Assembly: GCA_019752375.1 (NCBI GenBank)
Contig: JAIEMG010000335.1
Location: forward strand, 1 to 36,067
DNA length: 36,067 nt
DNA from: Gemmataceae bacterium
GTDB lineage: Bacteria > Planctomycetota > Planctomycetia > Gemmatales > Gemmataceae
Direction: 5' to 3'
Made by a program: the position numbers and the translations under genes. A model generated the notes under the pieces. It was not told where the DNA came from. It saw only the letters and a list, made by a program, of their open reading frames with translations, and did no database searches. The first letter of the stretch is position 1. The number at the start of each line of letters is the position of its first letter. This document shows positions 17,401-26,183 of the stretch, piece by piece.

Positions 17401-17553
17401 CTCGTTACCGGGCTCTCTGCCCGGTAACTCACTGCCGGCAAGGCTCTGCCTCGCGCGGAATGTTCGCCCGCGGATTGCTTGACCCTGGATCGCGCCACTT
17501 CGCGAGGCAGAGCCTCGTGGGCAGTGCGTCACCGGGCAGAGCCCGGTGACGAG
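17401..17553. repeat. Nested palindromes with CTCG foot, flanked by direct repeats
   Basis: Outer pair: CTCG plus the TTACCGGGC/GCCCGGTAA hairpin at 17401-17427, and the mirror copy ending CGAG at 17528-17553. Inside it are complementary arms around AGGCTCTGCCTCGCG (about 17440-17455) and CGCGAGGCAGAGCCT (about 17501-17515), each with its own small hairpin. The whole is flanked by imperfect direct repeats at about 17357-17395 and 17562-17600, both starting GAGAAAAAATGA. The first repeat contains the stop of the upstream gene. No gene is supported in 17370-17703. Confidence 0.75.
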
Positions 17554-17703
17554 GGCTTGCGCGAGAAAAAATGAGCGCTTCCCCGTTCCCCCAGCGTCCA
17601 TAGAATCAGCTAGAGCTTACCCGCCCGCCCCCGGCCCGTTGCGAGGCCGGTCTGCCCGCGATACAATCCCACCTTCGCTCCCTGAACCTGCCCCGGAGAC
17701 GCA

Positions 17704-18747
<1,044 letters not shown>

Positions 18748-18755
18748 CAAGCATC

Positions 18756-19030
18756 CTCGTTCCCACGCTCGGCGTGGGAATGTCCGCTTCGTTGCTCTGC
18801 GGCGCATCCCGCGCGGTGATTCCGTTGTTTTTGTCCGGGCCGCAGAGCGGCCGGGAACGCATTCCCACGCGGAGGAGACGGCTGAAAAAGTCGGTACGGT
18901 GGGAGAAAACGGCCATTAAAGGCCAGATTCTCGGGGTGATTCCCGTTTTTTGCCCACTATCTGGCCGTTTTGATGGCCAAAGTGGGAGCCCGTAGGACTT
19001 TTTCAGCCGTCTCCGGAGCGTGGGAACGAG
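18756..19030. repeat. CTCG-foot palindrome pair interrupted by an inserted element
   Basis: Left hairpin: CTCG, TTCCCACGC, loop TCG, GCGTGGGAA (18756-18780). The right hairpin would read TTCCCACGC, loop GGA, GCGTGGGAA, then CGAG. Its left arm ends at 18870 and its right arm starts at 19018, because a 141-bp element sits in the loop. Same foot type (CTCG) as the pair at 17401-17553. No gene is supported in 18748-19054. Confidence 0.8.
18874..19014. mobile_element. 141-bp MITE-like element with 19-bp terminal inverted repeats
   Basis: The ends GGAGACGGCTGAAAAAGTC (18874-18892) and its reverse complement (18996-19014) are perfect 19-bp inverted repeats. The host sequence GGA occurs on both sides (18871-18873 and 19015-19017), as expected for a target-site duplication; a 4-bp GGAG duplication with a 140-bp element fits equally well. 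Removing the element and one GGA restores an exact hairpin. The interior holds no ORF and is itself roughly palindromic (GGCCATTAAAGGCCAGAT against a near mirror copy). A non-autonomous transposon is inferred; the parent insertion sequence is not identified. Confidence 0.75.
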
Positions 19031-19054
19031 AGGATTCTCCCTCGGAACTGAGAA

Positions 19055-19951
19055 ATGCCAGCAAACTCTTTCCAGTTCGACCCCACGTCCCTCTCGAAGT
19101 ACGGCCGTCTCTCCATGATGGCGCGGACGGTCGTCGAGGGCTTCCTCACCGGTATTCACAAGAGCCCCTACAAGGGCTTTTCCGTCGAGTTTGCCGAGCA
19201 TCGACAGTATTACCCCGGCGACGAGATTCGCCACATCGACTGGCGCGTCTACGGTAAGACCGGCCGCTACTACATCAAGGAATACGAGGAAGAGACCAAC
19301 CTCAAGGCGCACATCCTGGTTGACGCCTCGGGCAGCATGGGCTACACGGGCGCGCACATCAGCAAGTTCCAGTACGCGCAGTACATCGCCGCATCGCTCT
19401 CGTACCTGATGCTGCACCAGCTCGATGCGGTCGGCCTGGTCACGCACGACACCAAGGTCCGCAACATCATCCCGCCCAAGACCAGCTCCAAGCATCTGCT
19501 GCGGCTTCTGCACACATTGGAATCGACGCAGCCCGGCGGCGAGACGTCGATGGCGCCGCTCTGGCACGAGCTGGCCGGCCAGTTCAAGCGGCGCGGCATG
19601 GTCATCATCCTGTCGGACTGCTTCGATCAGTTGCCGGGCCTGGTGCGCGCCCTGCGGCACTTTCGCTTTCGCCGCCACGAAGTACTGCTGTTCCACATCG
19701 TCGCGCCGGAAGAGATCGACTTCCCGTTCAAGAAGTGGACGCAGTTCCGCAACCTGGAAGTGCGCGATCACAAGCTCCTGGTCGATCCGCAGCAGCTTCG
19801 CAAGGAGTACAAGAAGAATTTCGACGCCTTCTGTAAGCAACTGCGCGAGCAGACGGGTCGCATGCAGATCGACTATCACTTGATGCGCACCGATGAACCG
19901 GTGGATAAGGCGTTGGGCATTTACTTAACGAAACGACAAGGTCGGCGCTAA
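19055..19951 (+). CDS. DUF58 domain protein (vWA-like)
   Basis: The protein has 298 residues. The DUF58 signature is seen as FAEHRQYYPGDEIRHIDWRVYGKTG (about 46-70). It is followed by a vWA metal site DASGS (D90, S92, S94) and a later LSDCFD strand. No membrane segment is present, so it is cytosolic. DUF58 proteins are coupled to MoxR ATPases and BatA-type vWA proteins in envelope or stress-related systems of unsettled function. The neighbours here are exactly those, MoxR upstream and the BatA-like gene downstream. Confidence 0.92.
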   Translation: MPANSFQFDPTSLSKYGRLSMMARTVVEGFLTGIHKSPYKGFSVEFAEHRQYYPGDEIRHIDWRVYGKTGRYYIKEYEEETNLKAHILVDASGSMGYTGAHISKFQYAQYIAASLSYLMLHQLDAVGLVTHDTKVRNIIPPKTSSKHLLRLLHTLESTQPGGETSMAPLWHELAGQFKRRGMVIILSDCFDQLPGLVRALRHFRFRRHEVLLFHIVAPEEIDFPFKKWTQFRNLEVRDHKLLVDPQQLRKEYKKNFDAFCKQLREQTGRMQIDYHLMRTDEPVDKALGIYLTKRQGRR

Positions 19952-19981
19952 CCGCTATGATGGTGCGGAAGCCAAGGCCCG

Positions 19982-20031
19982 GTGGGCCAGACACTCCTGT
20001 CTGGCCGGCCAGACACTCCTGTCTGGCCCAC
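19982..20031. repeat. REP-like pair, GTGG foot (family 6)
   Basis: GTGG, GCCAGACA, loop CTCC, TGTCTGGC, directly followed by a second palindrome ending CCAC. Unlike the other pairs, both loops read CTCC, so the second copy is a direct copy of the hairpin while its foot faces the other way. It lies between the DUF58 and BatA-like genes. Confidence 0.8.
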
Positions 20032-20056
20032 CGAGCGATACCGTTTGGATGGTCCG

Positions 20057-22300
20057 ATGTTGCCATTCCTCGCACCCCTGATGCTGGCCGGCCTGGCGGC
20101 CGCGGCGATTCCGCCAATCGTCCACCTGCTGAACCGTCGTCGCTTCGACGTGGTGGACTGGGGCGCGATGCAGTTCCTCCAGATCAGCGAGACGACGCGC
20201 CGTCGTCTCATGATCGAGGAAGTCCTGCTGATGGCATTGCGCATGTTCCTCATCATCGTCATGGTGCTGGCGCTGGCGGGGCCGTTCCTCGAAGGGTTTG
20301 TTTTCAGCAAGGCGAAGGCCAATCGCGACGTGGTGCTGATCTTCGACGGCTCGTACAGCATGGGCTACACCGGCACCGGGCCGTCGTCGCATGAAGCCGC
20401 CAAGGAGTGGGCGCTGGAATTCGTCAATGAGTTGAGCGCCGGCGACACCGTGGCCGTGCTCGTCGCCCGCCAGCAGGTCGATCCGATCCTGGGCGAGCCG
20501 ACGCACGACCTCGAACGCGTCCGCACGGCGATTCAGAAGCTGCCCGACCCGGCCGGCGGCGCCGACTGGCCGCGCGCCATCGAGGCGGCCCGCGACATCC
20601 TCGCCAAGAAGAGCCAGCGGCCGCAGCGCGACATCATCGTCATCAGCGACGGCCAGCGCTACACCTGGTCCGACGACACCACCATGCTCGGCTGGCACAT
20701 GCTCGCCAACCAGCTCCGCGATCAGCGCGCCGTGCAGCCGGCCATCTGGGTCGTCAACATCGACCCACAGCGGCCCGACAACCCACCCAACTGGTCGATG
20801 GTGCCGGTCCGCTCCAGCCGGGCCGTCGCCGGCAAGGACCGCGAGATCACCTTCCGCACCGCCCTGGAGCTGCGCGGCCAGGAATACAAGCCGCCCTACA
20901 AGCTGCGGCTCGAAGTCGACGGCCAGAAGCTCCGCGACCTGACGCCGCCGAGCAACGCCAAACTGGAGAAGGGCCAAGTGCCATTCTCCTTCACGCACAA
21001 GTTCGCGACGCCGGGCTCGCACCTCGTTTCCGTGATCGTGGAGCCCGACCCACCGCAGGACCAGCGGCCGCCCGGTTACGTCATCAAGGACCACCTGCCC
21101 GGCGACAATCGGCAGGACTTTGCCGTCGAAGTGGTGGCAGCACTGCCGGTCCTGCTCGTGGACGGCGACGCCCGGCCGGTGTCGCCCAGCGAGACGAAGC
21201 CGCGCGAGCGCGGCACCGACTTCCTGCTCAAAGCCCTGGCCCCGTCGCGCGACCCGTCGCCGGTGGTGCTGGCCAAGGTCGTGCCGATCCAGGACTTCAA
21301 GCCCGACCAGTTGACGCACGACCTCGGCAAGGAGCCCGGCACCAAGCCGCGCGTGCTGGTGCTGTCGAACGTGGCACGGTTGACCAACGATCAAGAAGAA
21401 GCGGTCGCGCGCTTCCTGAACGACGGCGGCGGCGTGCTGGTGACGCTCGGCGAGCGCGTCGAGCCGAAGTACTACAACGAGCAACTGCACCGCAGCGGCC
21501 AGGGCTGGCTGCCGGCCCGGCTGGAAGACATGACCGGCGACGAATCCGAGCCGACGCGTGCCGTCAGCCCGCTGGCGTCGAGCTTTTTCCATCCCGCACT
21601 GGACCTGTTCCGCGAGGAAACCTTCGGCGGCCTGAGTGCAGCGCGCTTCCCGCGCTGGTGGAAGGTGACGACGCCCGGCCGCGGTTCCGCCGCCCTGCCC
21701 GTCGCCCTGCTGACAAGCAACGATCCCCTGCTGGTCGAACGCCCCTTCCTGAACGGCCGCGTCCTGCTCGCCACGGTCCCGCTGGACGGCTCCTGGCGCA
21801 CCAACCTGCCGACGCTGCCCGCGTTTCCCCCACTGGCCCACGAACTCGTCTACTACCTGGCCGGCGCCCGCTCCGCCCGGCACAACCTGCAACCCGGCCA
21901 GGTGCTCCGTTACCAGCCAACCGTGGAGCACGCCCCCGGCCCGCTGGTCTTGCAGCCGCCGCAGGGTGAGGCGAAGAAACTGACCGCCGAACAGTGGCCC
22001 TTCGACTACCGCGAGACCCGCGAAACCGGCGTCTACCGCCTGGAGAGCGATGGCCGCACGTCGTACTACGTCGTCCAGCCCGACGCGCGCGAATCGAGCC
22101 TGGTTTCCTGCACGCAAGAGGATCGCGACAAGGTCAGCAAGCTGGTGCCGATGCGCTACGAGAACGAACGCTCCGAGCTGGCCCTGGCGCTGGTGCAATC
22201 GACGCAGCGGCAGGAGCTGTGGCTGTGGTTCCTGATTGGTGTGATTGGGCTGTTGTGTGTGGAAGTGTTTTTGACGCGGCGGATTGCATTGAATCGGTAG
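20057..22300 (+). CDS. BatA-like vWA membrane protein with a glutamine-amidotransferase-like domain
   Basis: The protein has 747 residues. The N-terminus matches the aerotolerance/BatA leader (LPFLAPLMLAGLAAAAIPPIVHLLNRRRF), with a second membrane helix at about 55-80. The vWA metal site DGSYS lies at D97, S99, S101. After a beta-rich middle, about 365-600 resembles a class-I glutamine-amidotransferase-like fold (VLLVDGD, then FLNDGGGVLVTLGE) without an obvious catalytic triad. The last 25 residues form a third membrane helix. The start is ATG 20057; the frame is open to 19982 but that part is the palindrome. It is the third member of the MoxR/DUF58/vWA set. Confidence 0.88.
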   Translation: MLPFLAPLMLAGLAAAAIPPIVHLLNRRRFDVVDWGAMQFLQISETTRRRLMIEEVLLMALRMFLIIVMVLALAGPFLEGFVFSKAKANRDVVLIFDGSYSMGYTGTGPSSHEAAKEWALEFVNELSAGDTVAVLVARQQVDPILGEPTHDLERVRTAIQKLPDPAGGADWPRAIEAARDILAKKSQRPQRDIIVISDGQRYTWSDDTTMLGWHMLANQLRDQRAVQPAIWVVNIDPQRPDNPPNWSMVPVRSSRAVAGKDREITFRTALELRGQEYKPPYKLRLEVDGQKLRDLTPPSNAKLEKGQVPFSFTHKFATPGSHLVSVIVEPDPPQDQRPPGYVIKDHLPGDNRQDFAVEVVAALPVLLVDGDARPVSPSETKPRERGTDFLLKALAPSRDPSPVVLAKVVPIQDFKPDQLTHDLGKEPGTKPRVLVLSNVARLTNDQEEAVARFLNDGGGVLVTLGERVEPKYYNEQLHRSGQGWLPARLEDMTGDESEPTRAVSPLASSFFHPALDLFREETFGGLSAARFPRWWKVTTPGRGSAALPVALLTSNDPLLVERPFLNGRVLLATVPLDGSWRTNLPTLPAFPPLAHELVYYLAGARSARHNLQPGQVLRYQPTVEHAPGPLVLQPPQGEAKKLTAEQWPFDYRETRETGVYRLESDGRTSYYVVQPDARESSLVSCTQEDRDKVSKLVPMRYENERSELALALVQSTQRQELWLWFLIGVIGLLCVEVFLTRRIALNR

Positions 22301-22318
22301 TTCGGCCACTGAGGCTCT

Positions 22319-22865
22319 ATGCGATTTGGCGATCCGGCCGACTTTGCAATCGAGGCAGACGTTGAGCCGCATCTTAGGCCACCCTCCGCTGTCTGGGGGC
22401 ATATGTGCGTTTGGTGCCAGGGCGTGGTGCTAGGCGACATTACCGACCTACATTGTGGGCTGTACGGCGCCTACTCCTCGTTTCGTTGGCTCGCGTCTAA
22501 TCTCAATGAACTGTGGGCGCCGGAGTTGGTTGGCCTGGACGATGTGGCCGTGTGGAACTTCCTTGACGGGCTGCTGTACGGATACCACGGCGACGTGGAA
22601 AATTCCAGATGACCGATCGTTGGCTCAGTGCCGAAGGGACTCGGAAACGTGGGGCCGCTTCAACTTCCTGACGAACTGGGACGAACCATTTGATGGGTTC
22701 AAAGGGTTCATTCTGTGGCCACCCGGCGAACCTGTACGCATTTTGAGCCGTGGCCCAAGTGGAGATCGGCACTTCGCCAAGGTCTCGCAAACGGCCGTGG
22801 TAACGGCATCTCAAGAATTCGTATTCTGGTACGAAAAACAAGAGTCGCGATTGCGCGGGAGTTGA
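22319..22865 (+). pseudogene. Imm42-like immunity protein gene with a one-base frameshift
   Basis: The first frame (22319-22612) encodes MRFGDPADFAIEADVEP...WNFLDGLLYGYHGDVEN, like the N-terminus of Imm42-type immunity proteins. It stops at TGA 22610. The +1-shifted frame continues plausibly (IPDDRSLAQCRRDSETWGRF, then NFLTNWDEPFDGFKGFILW, then FVFWYEKQ) to 22865. A single base missing in the AAAA run at 22599-22602 explains the break; the repaired product is about 182 residues, the family's usual size. Such proteins protect against polymorphic toxins. No toxin is seen nearby. The gene starts 18 bp after the vWA gene, with GAGG just before the ATG. The family call is by recognition only. Confidence 0.65.
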
Positions 22866-22866
22866 G

Positions 22867-23124
22867 CTATGTGTCTTGGCCATTCGGCGGAGCCGACACT
22901 GGCAAATCTTCCATGGCAACCACGTGTACCAAGGCCACGCGAGTGATTCGATCGTAAATTGCCGGATTTTCGGGGCCAGGGAAGCCGATCGTCAAGTCAC
23001 GGCGACCGACCAGGACGAGGTCGGGATGATGGATGTCAAACCGCTGCCCTTCGCTGACGACAATGCACATCGGTCGAAAGGGCTTTTCACGAAGCCGGGC
23101 TTGGATTTCGTCGGGGCTGAACAT
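22867..23124 (-). CDS. Small conserved hypothetical protein
   Basis: The protein has 85 residues: MFSPDEIQARLREKPFRPMCIVVSEGQRFDIHHPDLVLVG, then a middle with GRRDLTIGFPGPENP and a hydrophobic VALVHVVAMEDLP end. It resembles a short, widespread family of small planctomycete proteins with an Arg-rich start and an RFDI-HPDL core. There is no membrane segment or known catalytic motif. ATG 23124 is preferred to 23139 because GGAGAG lies 8 nt before it. Its stop lies 1 bp from the end of the convergent Imm42-like gene. Function unknown. Confidence 0.75.
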   Translation of the reverse strand: MFSPDEIQARLREKPFRPMCIVVSEGQRFDIHHPDLVLVGRRDLTIGFPGPENPAIYDRITRVALVHVVAMEDLPVSAPPNGQDT

Positions 23125-23199
23125 CGTTTGTCTCTCCATCCGGTACTATAACCATCGGGCCACCGGACTATCAAGACGCGGCAACCAATCGGCACTACC

Positions 23200-24396
23200 A
23201 TGCGTGTCGCACACTTCGACTGTTTCAGCGGCATCAGCGGCGACATGGCGCTTGGCGCCTTGATCGACGCCGGTGCTGACGCGGACGCCATCCGGCGTAG
23301 CCTCGCCTCGCTGAACTTGCCGATTCAGGTCGAAATCGAGAAGGTGCGCAAGGGCGGCTTCCGCGCGACGCAGGTCCGCATTGAGGCGCCGGACGAAGAC
23401 ACCCATCGCTTCCTGCCCGACATCGAAGCAATCCTTCAGCGCGGAACCCTGACGCCGCCGCAACACGACCTGGCCCTGCGCATTTTCCGCCGGCTGGGCG
23501 AAGCTGAAGCCGCGGCGCATGGCATGCCGTTGGAGAAGGTCCATTTTCACGAGGTGGGCGCGCTCGACAGCATCGCGGACATTGTTGGCGCCGCAGTGGG
23601 CATCGATCTGCTCGGCATCGAACGCTTCACCAGTCGCTCGGTGCCGACCGGTCACGGCACGGTCAAGTGCGCTCATGGCTTGATGCCGATCCCGGCACCG
23701 GGCACCGCGGAGTTGCTCAAGGGAGTGCCCCTGGCGGCCTCGCCGATCAGGGCGGAGCTGACGACGCCGACCGGAGCGGCCATCCTCACGACTGTCGTGC
23801 AGGAGTGGGTTGAGCAGCCGGTGATGACGGTCGAGCGCATCGGCCACGGCGCCGGCCGGCGCGAATTCGTGGAGCAGCCAAACCTGCTTCGCCTCTTCGT
23901 CGGCACCTCCGAGCTCGGAACTCCGAACCCGGAACTCGGAACTGGGAGCGATCAGGTCTGGGTCCTGGAGACGAACCTCGACGATTTGCCGGCCGAGGTG
24001 ATCGGCTACTGCTTCGAGCTGCTCTTCGCCGCCGGGGCGCTCGATGTGTTCAGCACGCCGATCCAGATGAAGAAGAGTCGCCCCGGCGTGCTGCTGAGCG
24101 TGCTGGCCCCGGAGCCCGCTCTACCGGCGCTCGAAGACATTCTCTTCCGCGAGACGACGACCTTCGGCATCCGCCGCTATCCGGTGCAACGCCACAAGCT
24201 CGAACGACGACCCTGCACGGTGGAAACGCCCTGGGGACCGGTGCAAGGGAAGCTCGGCTGGCGCGAGGGCCGGCCGCCCACGTTCGCGCCGGAGTACGAC
24301 GACTGCGCCCGCGTGGCCCGCGAGCACAAGATCGCTTTACGCGATGTGTACACCGAGGTGCGACGCGCTTACGAGTCGTCGGCGAAGGAGTCGTGA
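23200..24396 (+). CDS. larC: LarC-type nickel insertion protein (nickel-pincer cofactor synthesis)
   Basis: The protein has 398 residues, full length for fused LarC. It begins HFDCFSGISGDMALGAL, has the LarC motif FHEVGALDSIADI (116-128), and a C-terminal half starting WVLETNLDDLPAEVIGY. LarC inserts nickel into the pyridinium dithiocarboxylic mononucleotide to finish the nickel-pincer cofactor of lactate racemase and related enzymes. In some bacteria larC is split or made by programmed frameshifting; here it is one frame. An in-frame linker at about 238-253 is built from GGAACTC-like DNA repeats. No larB, larE or larA is in the window. The next gene overlaps its stop (TGATG). Confidence 0.9.
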   Translation: MRVAHFDCFSGISGDMALGALIDAGADADAIRRSLASLNLPIQVEIEKVRKGGFRATQVRIEAPDEDTHRFLPDIEAILQRGTLTPPQHDLALRIFRRLGEAEAAAHGMPLEKVHFHEVGALDSIADIVGAAVGIDLLGIERFTSRSVPTGHGTVKCAHGLMPIPAPGTAELLKGVPLAASPIRAELTTPTGAAILTTVVQEWVEQPVMTVERIGHGAGRREFVEQPNLLRLFVGTSELGTPNPELGTGSDQVWVLETNLDDLPAEVIGYCFELLFAAGALDVFSTPIQMKKSRPGVLLSVLAPEPALPALEDILFRETTTFGIRRYPVQRHKLERRPCTVETPWGPVQGKLGWREGRPPTFAPEYDDCARVAREHKIALRDVYTEVRRAYESSAKES

Positions 24397-24812
24397 TGGG
24401 ATATCAGGGTGGTGGAGGACGATATCACCCGGTTCGGTTCCATGCCATCGGCGCGACGCTCCTGAGCGTCCTGATTGCCGTGGGCCTGTGGGCGGCGCTG
24501 AGCGGCCGCTGGACGTGGGCGCCCTGGCTGGCGGCGTGGCTGGTCGCCGTCAACCTCACGGCCGTTGCCTACTATCGCTACGACAAGTGGCAAGCCCAGC
24601 GCGTCGGCCGCCGGGTGCCGGAAGTCGTGCTGCACGGCCTGGCGTTCGCGGGCGGCAGTCCGGGCGCTTACGCCGCCATGCAGCTGTTCCGGCACAAGAC
24701 GATCAAGGGAAGCTTCCGCGTGGTGTTCTGGATCATCGTCGTCCTACAGGCGGCGTTGCTGGCCTGGATCGTCTATCATGCACTGACGACGCATTCAGCA
24801 TTCAGATCCTAA
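24396..24812 (+). CDS. DUF1294 membrane protein
   Basis: The protein has 138 residues. There are hydrophobic segments at about 16-33, 42-58 and 110-130. The DUF1294 signature YRYDKWQAQRVGRRVPEVVLH, then AGGSPGAYAAMQLFRHKTIK, is complete. ATG 24396 overlaps the larC stop and has GAAGGAG 5 nt upstream; a GTG 3 nt earlier is too close to that ribosome site. Some family members carry an N-terminal cold-shock domain; this one does not. Translational coupling to larC is likely. Function unknown. The following 200 bp (24813-25012) hold no supported feature. Confidence 0.88.
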   Translation: MGYQGGGGRYHPVRFHAIGATLLSVLIAVGLWAALSGRWTWAPWLAAWLVAVNLTAVAYYRYDKWQAQRVGRRVPEVVLHGLAFAGGSPGAYAAMQLFRHKTIKGSFRVVFWIIVVLQAALLAWIVYHALTTHSAFRS

Positions 24813-25012
24813 GTGACATTCCAGCAAGAAGATGCGGAAGGCAACGATCAAGGGCGACAGACCACGGTCGATTCGCTTGCCAGACATCCAATGGCGAATC
24901 GGTTGTCGGGAACGAAAAAGCCGCTTACCGCGTCGAAACTTTGTCGCCGCGTCGGTGTTTTTGGACTAGGCTTCGAATGAACGCTTCCCCGTCCAGACTA
25001 AAGGATGCTCAG

Positions 25013-25606
25013 ATGAGACTGTTCTGCTGTTCACTGCTCGCAGTCGGCCTGCTCGGGATCCTGATGCTGGAGAACGTGGATGCGGCGCAGTTTAAGCCGC
25101 CGTTCAAGAAGAAGATGATTCCGCCGCAGGGCAAGCCAGGCGAGAACCCTGCCGCCAAGCCGGCGGACGGCCCGGCGGCGGGCGGGGCGAGCGCTGCCGA
25201 TCCGTTGACGGCGCCATTGATCGCCGCGGACATCATGCCGAAGCTGAAGCTGAACGCCGAGCAGAAGCCAAAGGTCGACGAGTTGTCGAAGGAGTTCGCC
25301 GCCAAGCTGAAGGAAGCCGTGGCGATGGCGCTGAAAGACAAGTCCGATGGCGGCGGCGCTGCACCGAAGGGCAAGGGCGATGCCCCCAAGGCCAAGGGCG
25401 ATTTCAAGGGCAAGGGGAAGGGCGGCAAGGGCGGCGACGCAGCCCCCGAGTTGAAGGCAGCCCTCGACCTGCGTATGCAGTACGAAGACAAGCTGGGCGA
25501 AATCCTCAATGACGCCCAGAAAGAAGTCCTGTTGGCGATCAAGGCCAAGGCGGGAGAGGCGCTCCTCGGCGGCGGTGGAGCAAAGACCGAGCCCAAGAAG
25601 AAGTAA
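25013..25606 (+). CDS. Exported Lys/Gly-rich protein, Spy/CpxP-like
   Basis: The protein has 197 residues. A signal peptide (MRLFCCSLLAVGLLGILMLENVDA) is followed by a Pro/Ala-rich spacer. Two helical parts carry LTxxQ-like motifs (LNAEQKPKVDELSKEF and LGEILNDAQKEVLLAIK), separated by a very Lys/Gly-rich low-complexity tract (about 115-145). The helix and motif pattern recalls Spy/CpxP periplasmic chaperone-like proteins, which is a tentative call. AAGGA 8 nt before ATG 25013 decides the start; the frame is open well upstream. A strong terminator follows, so the gene is probably transcribed alone. Confidence 0.7.
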   Translation: MRLFCCSLLAVGLLGILMLENVDAAQFKPPFKKKMIPPQGKPGENPAAKPADGPAAGGASAADPLTAPLIAADIMPKLKLNAEQKPKVDELSKEFAAKLKEAVAMALKDKSDGGGAAPKGKGDAPKAKGDFKGKGKGGKGGDAAPELKAALDLRMQYEDKLGEILNDAQKEVLLAIKAKAGEALLGGGGAKTEPKKK

Positions 25607-25625
25607 CCACCTTTCGATCGACCCC

Positions 25626-25679
25626 ATTCCCGCTTGCGGAGCAGCCTGCCAAGGCCGCATCGCAAGCGGGAATTTTTTT
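25626..25679 (+). terminator. Rho-independent terminator
   Basis: ATTCCCGCTTGCG (25626-25638) pairs perfectly with CGCAAGCGGGAAT (25661-25673), followed by a run of seven T (25673-25679). It lies 20 bp after the Lys/Gly-rich exported protein gene. Confidence 0.85.
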
Positions 25680-25694
25680 GGTCTGCCCGATTCT

Positions 25695-25771
25695 GTAGCC
25701 GCAGGCTTCAGCCTGCGGAGGGAGTCTGCCGCCACTGCAATGCCCATCCGCAGGCTCAAGCCTGCGGCTAC
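25695..25771. repeat. REP-like inverted pair, GTAG foot (family 3, diverged spacer)
   Basis: The same GTAG-CCGCAGGC-loop-GCCTGCGG hairpins as at 10347-10536, in inverted orientation with outward GTAG/CTAC feet. The spacer (AGGGAGTCTGCC...) is unlike the other members, and the loops are TTCA and TCAA. Confidence 0.85.
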
Positions 25772-25815
25772 AAACGGTTCCGGTCAATCGTGCTTTCAAC
25801 GGAAGTCAGAACAGC

Positions 25816-26070
25816 CTACGCCTTCACGAGGGTCGGAAATTCCTTCTTGCAGTGGCTACAGCTCGCATCGGCGATCGGCACCTTTTGCTGGCAGCCTGGA
25901 CAAGCCCAGGTGTTGCGTTCCAGCAGCGAATCGAGCAAACTCAGCCACAGCCCGAGGTTCTCACCCGGGATCCAGTTGTCGCGGCCACACGGACACTTCG
26001 CGCTCTTGCCCTGGTCCTTGTTCAGGGCGCGCAGATCCTTACGGCAGGCAATACACTGAAAGACAACCAT
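25816..26070 (-). CDS. Small zinc-ribbon protein
   Basis: The protein has 84 residues. It shows paired cysteines in three groups: CIAC (N-terminus), CPCG (middle), and CPGC with CSHC near the end, so at least one and probably two zinc ribbons are possible. A Trp/Leu-rich stretch (WIPGENLGLWLSLLDSLLE) lies between them. ATG 26070 is chosen because the MVVFQCIAC zinc motif starts there; the frame is open to 26097. There is no catalytic domain. A nucleic-acid or protein-binding role is inferred from the zinc fold only. Confidence 0.7.
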   Translation of the reverse strand: MVVFQCIACRKDLRALNKDQGKSAKCPCGRDNWIPGENLGLWLSLLDSLLERNTWACPGCQQKVPIADASCSHCKKEFPTLVKA

Positions 26071-26183
26071 CGGTGCGGTCCTCGGGAAGAAGTGCAACGG
26101 TTACCGAACGGTAGCGGCGGGCGGCGCGCAGGTCAAGGAACTATCGCCGCGTGCTTTCGCCGTTTCGCTATGGGGGCAAAGCG

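Noticed and set aside
19955..22402. 815-codon minus-strand open frame opposite the BatA-like gene
   Set aside because: The translation shows no domain and is Val/Gln/Arg-biased like an antisense frame; the plus strand has the vWA metal site and membrane helices.
22867..23124. Reading the small hypothetical as the toxin partner of the Imm42-like gene
   Set aside because: It is convergent rather than co-directional and has no toxin-like catalytic residues; it resembles a widespread small planctomycete family instead.
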